In this document: positions 29,931-33,694 of the stretch, piece by piece
How the letters are laid out: each line of letters starts with the position of its first letter
Position numbering within the stretch: the first letter of the stretch is position 1
DNA from: a virus
Virus record (IMG/VR): IMGVR_UViG_3300050015_000298
Coordinates: 1-33,694 of that record
Length of the DNA stretch: 33,694 bases
Direction: 5' to 3' (one strand)
Made by a program: the position numbers and the translations under genes
Notes under the pieces: model-generated
Told to the model about the DNA's origin: nothing
Seen by the model: only the letters and a program-made list of their open reading frames with translations
Database searches by the model: none

Positions 29931-29968
29931 ATATTTACCGCCTTAACGTGGCTTGGACACGATGGTTT
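29926..29968 (-). repeat. 43-bp direct repeat, copy 2 (leader of zinc-finger gene)
   Basis: Identical over 43 bases to 29329-29371, offset by 597. It spans the start codon (CAT at 29928-29930) and leader of the zinc-finger gene and reaches two bases into the end of the upstream gene at 29967. It carries the same imperfect hairpin and SD. Confidence 0.85.
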
Positions 29969-30455
29969 ATTTAATTTTATTTTTGCTATCTAACTTTACA
30001 TTTTTAAAACTCTTGTAAAACGCATTCAAGAATTTTTCTTGCTCCGGACTAACTTTTTTTAGAGCCTCCTCTATATACTCCCTAGTTAAACTAAATACCG
30101 GAACATCCATATTTATTTTCGCGATACCGTAAACCTGTTCTATAATAGCAAATTCCAACGGATATGGATGCGCATAATTTATGTTTATTTTAGCCCCCTT
30201 TTTCATGTCTTCTGTCAACTCACATTGTAGTTGTCTTCCGACCTCCACAACATCTATTCTGGAAGACTCAACAAAAGTGGCTGATAACACCTCAGAATTT
30301 ACTCCACCAATAAGCATAGAAGACATTTCGTCGGCGCTGATTTCAAATTCATCACCGGACTTAGTGATAAACTTCATCAGCTTTTTCTCCTTGGCTTCAT
30401 CAGAATATCCTATCTGAACCGTGTAGTCTTTCTTTTTTAATTCTACTGCTTTCAT
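29967..30455 (-). CDS. Hypothetical head-module protein, 162 aa
   Basis: The preferred start is ATG at 30455 (MKAVELKKKDYTVQIGYSD), just after the upstream stop. A longer frame reaching back to 30557 would overlap the small basic gene by about 100 bases. The protein is mixed alpha/beta: a beta-rich first half (KLMKFITKSGDEFEISADEM) and a helical C-terminus (EYIEEALKKVSPEQEKFLNA). It has no recognised family. Confidence 0.6.
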   Translation of the reverse strand: MKAVELKKKDYTVQIGYSDEAKEKKLMKFITKSGDEFEISADEMSSMLIGGVNSEVLSATFVESSRIDVVEVGRQLQCELTEDMKKGAKININYAHPYPLEFAIIEQVYGIAKINMDVPVFSLTREYIEEALKKVSPEQEKFLNAFYKSFKNVKLDSKNKIK

Positions 30456-30459
30456 TGTG

Positions 30460-30645
30460 TTATTTCTTAGATGTATGCGTACTCCCGTGATAATTTTTTT
30501 GACCGGGTGCCGCTTGGGCTTTCCTAGCCAAGTTGCCGATAACTCCTCCCGGAACACCCTTTGCCTTTAACTGCGCTGCTCGACCTCCATGCCCCAAGGT
30601 ATTGCTTTTACCTTCGAACTTTCCTGTTTTTTTTATTGATGCCAT
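30460..30645 (-). CDS. Small basic Gly-rich protein, 61 aa
   Basis: A 61-residue, basic, Gly/Ala-rich protein (KSNTLGHGGRAAQLKAKGVP, then GNLARKAQAAPGQKNYHGS). The His/Gly-rich GHGGRAAQL segment looks conserved in style and the protein may bind nucleic acid or package with the genome. It is encoded one base after the previous stop (TAATATG). No family is recognised. Confidence 0.65.
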   Translation of the reverse strand: MASIKKTGKFEGKSNTLGHGGRAAQLKAKGVPGGVIGNLARKAQAAPGQKNYHGSTHTSKK

Positions 30646-30646
30646 A

Positions 30647-30880
30647 TTATTTTGGTTCGTGTAAAACTCCTTTTCTAATATCTTCTAGATAGTCAACCAT
30701 GGCCCGGAGCATCGTGCTCTGGGTATCTAGGGTAATCGTATTAACAATCGTTTTCCACTCGCTCTTCTCGTCCACTAATGGAATTTGGGACATAATATCT
30801 TTCATTAGTTCTATAATAACGGGCGCGTGTTCGCTTTGAGCGAGGGCTATCTTCTTCTGTATCAAACTTTGGTCTGCCAT
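30647..30880 (-). CDS. Hypothetical helical protein, 77 aa
   Basis: A 77-residue helical protein (LIQKKIALAQSEHAPVIIEL, then LDTQSTMLRAMVDYLEDIR). It lies between the transglycosylase-like and small basic genes with one-base junctions (TAATATG) on both sides. The helical-hairpin plan could suit a small chaperone or portal-associated protein, but nothing specific is seen. Confidence 0.6.
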   Translation of the reverse strand: MADQSLIQKKIALAQSEHAPVIIELMKDIMSQIPLVDEKSEWKTIVNTITLDTQSTMLRAMVDYLEDIRKGVLHEPK

Positions 30881-30881
30881 A

Positions 30882-31427
30882 TTATTTTGAATTATAATTT
30901 ATATTAAATTTATTCACGTAATCCGGATTCTGATAATTGGCGGAGCCTGGCTTATGGTTAGAGGCTGAAGCAGTCTGTAAAACTCCGGTACCCTTATTAT
31001 GGAAGTCGGCTATTTGCTGAGGGGTATATCCTTGGGCCGCCATGGCTAACGCACGGTTAGTCATGTACTTATCCTGTAACGCAGGACTATTTTGAAAGTC
31101 TTTCGCCGTGACTTCTGGAGACAAGTACCTACCCTTTAAGCGGTTAAAGTCCGCCTCGGTCACCCTGTATGCGCCCATTGCTTGACCATAACCAGGTTTG
31201 CCAGATGGCTGAGATGACAAATACGGGTCGCCCCTGACAATGCTTGTCTCGTTGGATTTTATAGCAGAAAGAAACTTAGGAATGTTTATGTTTATGGCCC
31301 CAGCTTTATTGGCGTCCTCTAGCGTAGGAGATTGAGCGGTGGGAGCAAAAAAACTACCAATAGATCCCCCCACCTTACCGGCAGTCTTTTTAGCTCCATT
31401 TAAAATATCGCTTAATTTATTAGACAT
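30882..31427 (-). CDS. Lytic-transglycosylase-like virion protein, 181 aa
   Basis: The preferred start is ATG at 31427 (MSNKLSDILNGAKKTAGKV), 4 bases after the portal stop; a longer frame from 31460 would overlap the portal gene. Residues 1-45 are a Gly/Lys/Ser-rich lead. Then FLSAIKSNETSIVRGDPY gives a likely catalytic E60. GYGQAMGAYRVTEADFNRL matches the GAYQ(I/F)T motif of goose-type and SLT transglycosylases, and QQIADFHNKGTG resembles their later A-x-x-Y/H-N-x-G motif. It would cut peptidoglycan during DNA entry. A rare location for such an enzyme is directly after the portal. Confidence 0.55.
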   Translation of the reverse strand: MSNKLSDILNGAKKTAGKVGGSIGSFFAPTAQSPTLEDANKAGAININIPKFLSAIKSNETSIVRGDPYLSSQPSGKPGYGQAMGAYRVTEADFNRLKGRYLSPEVTAKDFQNSPALQDKYMTNRALAMAAQGYTPQQIADFHNKGTGVLQTASASNHKPGSANYQNPDYVNKFNINYNSK

Positions 31428-31431
31428 ATTT

Positions 31432-33621
31432 TTATTGTCCCGGGAAGAATCCAGAACCATTCCCGGTGAGGCTTGTTACTGCAGCCCTACCAATAGAAGC
31501 GTCTATCGCAGAGGTGACTGGGGCCTGTGGTCTAGGGACCTCGTTTGGATTTTGCGGTTGCATTGGATTTGTTCCATCCGGAGACATTTTTTGTCCAGGA
31601 GACATGCCGCCATCCCCAGAAGGTGCTGCCCCCCCGCCCGCTTTTGCCTGCATCGCGGTGTTCTGAGCGTCGCGCTTCATTTGTTCTTGTTGCATCTGTT
31701 GTTGCATGACCGATGGCTGTTTACCCAAGATAGAGTCATAATCCGCTTTAGAAATATAGTCATAAATATCACCGCCTTGGATATCGAGGAGTTTTTCCAG
31801 CGCCATCAGCTGAGAAGCCGCGGCTTCGGGGTCCTGATTCCTCATGGAATAAATCAAAGTAATTTGATTCGTGATGACCGGAAACAAAGCCATAAACGTC
31901 TGCTTCTGTATTTCTAACGAGGGCAATAACATAGAATCGGGATCAATAACAAAGTCTATGTAGTCGCTCATGTTCCCGGTGTTCTTCAGTTCGTCCATTA
32001 AGCCCTTCGCAGAAATTTGTCTAGTCGGAACATTGTCCATGACCTTCCCCTCTGCCGTAAAATCAAAGTTTAACCTTAAATTTTTAGAAGCGGCAACGGC
32101 GTACCCAACAGGCACTCCATTATCATCTAGGACTTCCTGGGACTCTACGAAGTAGTCGGGGTTCTGCTTAGAAAATTCCGCCAACTGATCTTCCGAATCA
32201 ATCATAAAAATCTTATCAACAGAATATAATTGCTTCATCCAAGTATTCGCGATATGGGCGTCCAACTCTAGACCAGCAATCATGGAGTTCTTTGGAGGAG
32301 TTAATCGGTTATACGCGGCCTCCTTCAAGATGACGGTAGAACCCAGAGTCGTCTCAGATTGGGTGCCCGCAACAATATTATTTACTCCAGTATTCTGCTC
32401 AATAGCTTCTTTCTGCTTGTCAGCGAATATAATTCCCTGTTGGACGTTACCGGAGGTCTTTATGACGTCGATATCGGTTCCGGGGTGTTTGGGGTTTACG
32501 ATATTCGGACCTCTCTTGTACGAGGCAGAGCCGTTCTGAACCTGGGCCCCGAATAGCAATGGAAAGATTTCCGCTTCAACTTGCTGGGCGTTCAAAGAAT
32601 TTATATATGTGAAAATAGCAGTGTTTCCACGCATCATCTCATATAATCCAACCCCGTATGGGTCATTCAAATCTTTTACGAAACACCTGACAGTGACGAT
32701 GGACCCGTGAGACCCATCGTTCGGGAGTTCTCCATCGTATATGACTTGCTTCCCGCAAGCTACTATATATCGGTTAGACAAATAGTTTTCATAATACCCA
32801 ATAGTGACGCTAGTGTGCGCCTTCTCGCTATTCTCGTCTTTTGCCTCTTCCGAAACTGAGCAATACTCCAACTTCTTTTTACTTTTCTTGGCGTCAGGGT
32901 ACATTCTGTAAAATTCTTCCTTGGACAAGTCCCTCTCGTAATACGCCTCCCCCCAAGACCAACAATCTCCATGGTTGAATCCAATACCGAGCCAAGTCCT
33001 GCGACAATCCATCGGCTCTCTATATACGTCGTCAAACATTATCTTGGTTACGCCCTTTCTTTGTGTTTGTACTCTGCGCGGGTAAACTCTCCAGGCTGCC
33101 CAACCGAAAGTGAATAGGTTTTGATAAGTGAGTCCCAACGTGTTTGCTCCATTCCCTCCCTGCATACTCCAACTTCTCTTCCATAATTCGTATGAAGCCT
33201 TGGCGTAAATCTTATTATCGGCGATAACTGTTGCGTCTGGCAACTTCCCGCCTAGGACCGAAGCAGCAATTAAAATTTTAGCAAAGGCAATAGGCTCCTG
33301 TGATACGGGAACCCCGGACCTATTCTGGTCCCTATCTGTAAGCTTTTGGGGGTAAACATTGATATCATACGCCCCATTCGCCATTTTATTATAGAAAACC
33401 ATTGACCCCCACCCAGATTTTTCGTAAAGTTTCTGCCCGAAATTCACGGCAGTATTCATCAAATTTTGTTGGATCTCAGAGGCCAGCGCATCGAACTTTT
33501 CTCGATACTGACTCTTCTTCATCTCCTTCTTTTTGTCGGTTAGAAACTTAATAGCATCAGACTTCCCACTTTTTTGCGAAGTCATGTTATCTGTTTCCAC
33601 GGGAGTCATATTATCTGCCAT
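31432..33621 (-). CDS. Portal protein, 729 aa
   Basis: A 729-residue, podovirus-size portal subunit; twelve copies would form the DNA gate at one capsid corner. The N-terminal helical part (DKKKEMKKSQYREKFDALAS) leads into the wing (YQNLFTFGWAAWRVYPRRV). The stem and clip region has DPYGVGLYEMMRGNTAIFTY, then LNAQQVEAEIFPLLFG and GSTVILKEAAYNRLTPPKN. The C-terminal 60 residues are Gln/Met/Pro-rich and low complexity. It is the first late gene in the window, behind an A/T-rich leader without SD. The terminase genes should lie further right. Confidence 0.8.
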   Translation of the reverse strand: MADNMTPVETDNMTSQKSGKSDAIKFLTDKKKEMKKSQYREKFDALASEIQQNLMNTAVNFGQKLYEKSGWGSMVFYNKMANGAYDINVYPQKLTDRDQNRSGVPVSQEPIAFAKILIAASVLGGKLPDATVIADNKIYAKASYELWKRSWSMQGGNGANTLGLTYQNLFTFGWAAWRVYPRRVQTQRKGVTKIMFDDVYREPMDCRRTWLGIGFNHGDCWSWGEAYYERDLSKEEFYRMYPDAKKSKKKLEYCSVSEEAKDENSEKAHTSVTIGYYENYLSNRYIVACGKQVIYDGELPNDGSHGSIVTVRCFVKDLNDPYGVGLYEMMRGNTAIFTYINSLNAQQVEAEIFPLLFGAQVQNGSASYKRGPNIVNPKHPGTDIDVIKTSGNVQQGIIFADKQKEAIEQNTGVNNIVAGTQSETTLGSTVILKEAAYNRLTPPKNSMIAGLELDAHIANTWMKQLYSVDKIFMIDSEDQLAEFSKQNPDYFVESQEVLDDNGVPVGYAVAASKNLRLNFDFTAEGKVMDNVPTRQISAKGLMDELKNTGNMSDYIDFVIDPDSMLLPSLEIQKQTFMALFPVITNQITLIYSMRNQDPEAAASQLMALEKLLDIQGGDIYDYISKADYDSILGKQPSVMQQQMQQEQMKRDAQNTAMQAKAGGGAAPSGDGGMSPGQKMSPDGTNPMQPQNPNEVPRPQAPVTSAIDASIGRAAVTSLTGNGSGFFPGQ

Positions 33622-33640
33622 GTTTTTGTAAAAATATTAG

Positions 33641-33670
33641 ATTATATACACTAATTATCGTTCTTTTGAA
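33641..33670 (-). promoter_or_regulatory. Possible promoter of the late operon
   Basis: On the - strand a perfect -10 TATAAT (+ strand 33641-33646) is preceded by TTCAAA (33665-33670) with an 18-base spacer. The -35 matches 4 of 6. It stands in the A/T-rich gap ahead of the portal gene, where a CACTAA/TTAGTG inverted repeat (33649-33654 and 33684-33689) overlaps it and could be an operator. A/T richness makes chance matches likely. Confidence 0.35.
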
Positions 33671-33694
33671 AAAAAAATGCAAGTTAGTGATTAA

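Noticed and set aside
31339-31917. 192-codon open frame on the + strand
   Set aside because: It is antisense to the end of the portal gene and the start of the transglycosylase-like gene; its translation is Arg/His/Cys-rich with no domain and no start signal.

Overview
The window is part of a tailed double-stranded DNA bacteriophage genome (Caudoviricetes). The gene set and order look podovirus-like: portal, scaffold, HK97/Mu-type coat, neck and tail-hub proteins, then three ejection (internal virion) proteins, the last very large. No tail sheath, tail tube or tape-measure protein is visible. Terminase and DNA polymerase are not in the window and probably lie beyond its ends. The host cannot be named. 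The genetic code looks standard, since TGA serves as a stop. Many genes start without a Shine-Dalgarno (SD) sequence, behind A/T-rich leaders or directly behind the previous stop codon. One perfect sigma70-type promoter (TTGACA, 17 bp, TATAAT) argues against a Bacteroidota-type promoter system. No tRNA, integrase, CRISPR array or reverse transcriptase was seen.

Left arm (1-6511, all + strand): replication, recombination and accessory genes. It opens with the C-terminal part of a superfamily 2 helicase. A run of tiny proteins follows, several with CxxC zinc-binding pairs. Next is a sugar-nucleotide dehydratase/epimerase, then a strong consensus promoter. Behind that promoter sits a tightly packed operon holding a RecU-like PD-(D/E)XK resolvase candidate, a ribbon-helix-helix DNA-binding protein, coiled-coil proteins and a Cas4/RecB-like nuclease.

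The two arms converge at 6512-6698, which holds no gene. It contains a candidate structured RNA on the + strand with crossing helices, followed by a bidirectional terminator-like inverted repeat.

Right arm (6699-33621, all - strand): the late operon, transcribed from right to left. In order it encodes the portal, a transglycosylase-like protein, small proteins, a zinc-finger protein, a scaffold, a decoration-like protein, the major coat protein, coiled-coil and collagen-like fibre proteins, a holin-like protein, a GC-rich two-gene cassette with its own leader and terminator, a papain-like endolysin with a peptidoglycan-binding domain, small membrane proteins, a large collagen-like fibre, a two-domain glycosyltransferase, a neck protein, an HNH homing endonuclease, a short collagen-like protein, a tail-hub protein, a tail fibre, and ejection proteins of 305, 325 and 1536 residues. 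The 305-residue protein has a LysM domain; the 1536-residue one has an HExxH metallopeptidase domain.

How the parts may work together: the helicase, nuclease and resolvase candidates serve DNA replication and recombination. The late genes build a short-tailed virion that digests the cell wall and injects large proteins with the DNA. The collagen-like fibres are rich in Gly-X-Thr triplets, and the glycosyltransferase and sugar dehydratase could decorate them (inference). The points most worth a second look are the crossing-helix RNA at the convergent junction, the cassette with the structured leader, the duplicated 43-bp leader, the 24-residue super-repeat in the collagen fibre, and the peptidase-bearing ejection protein with RYNPI motifs at both ends.
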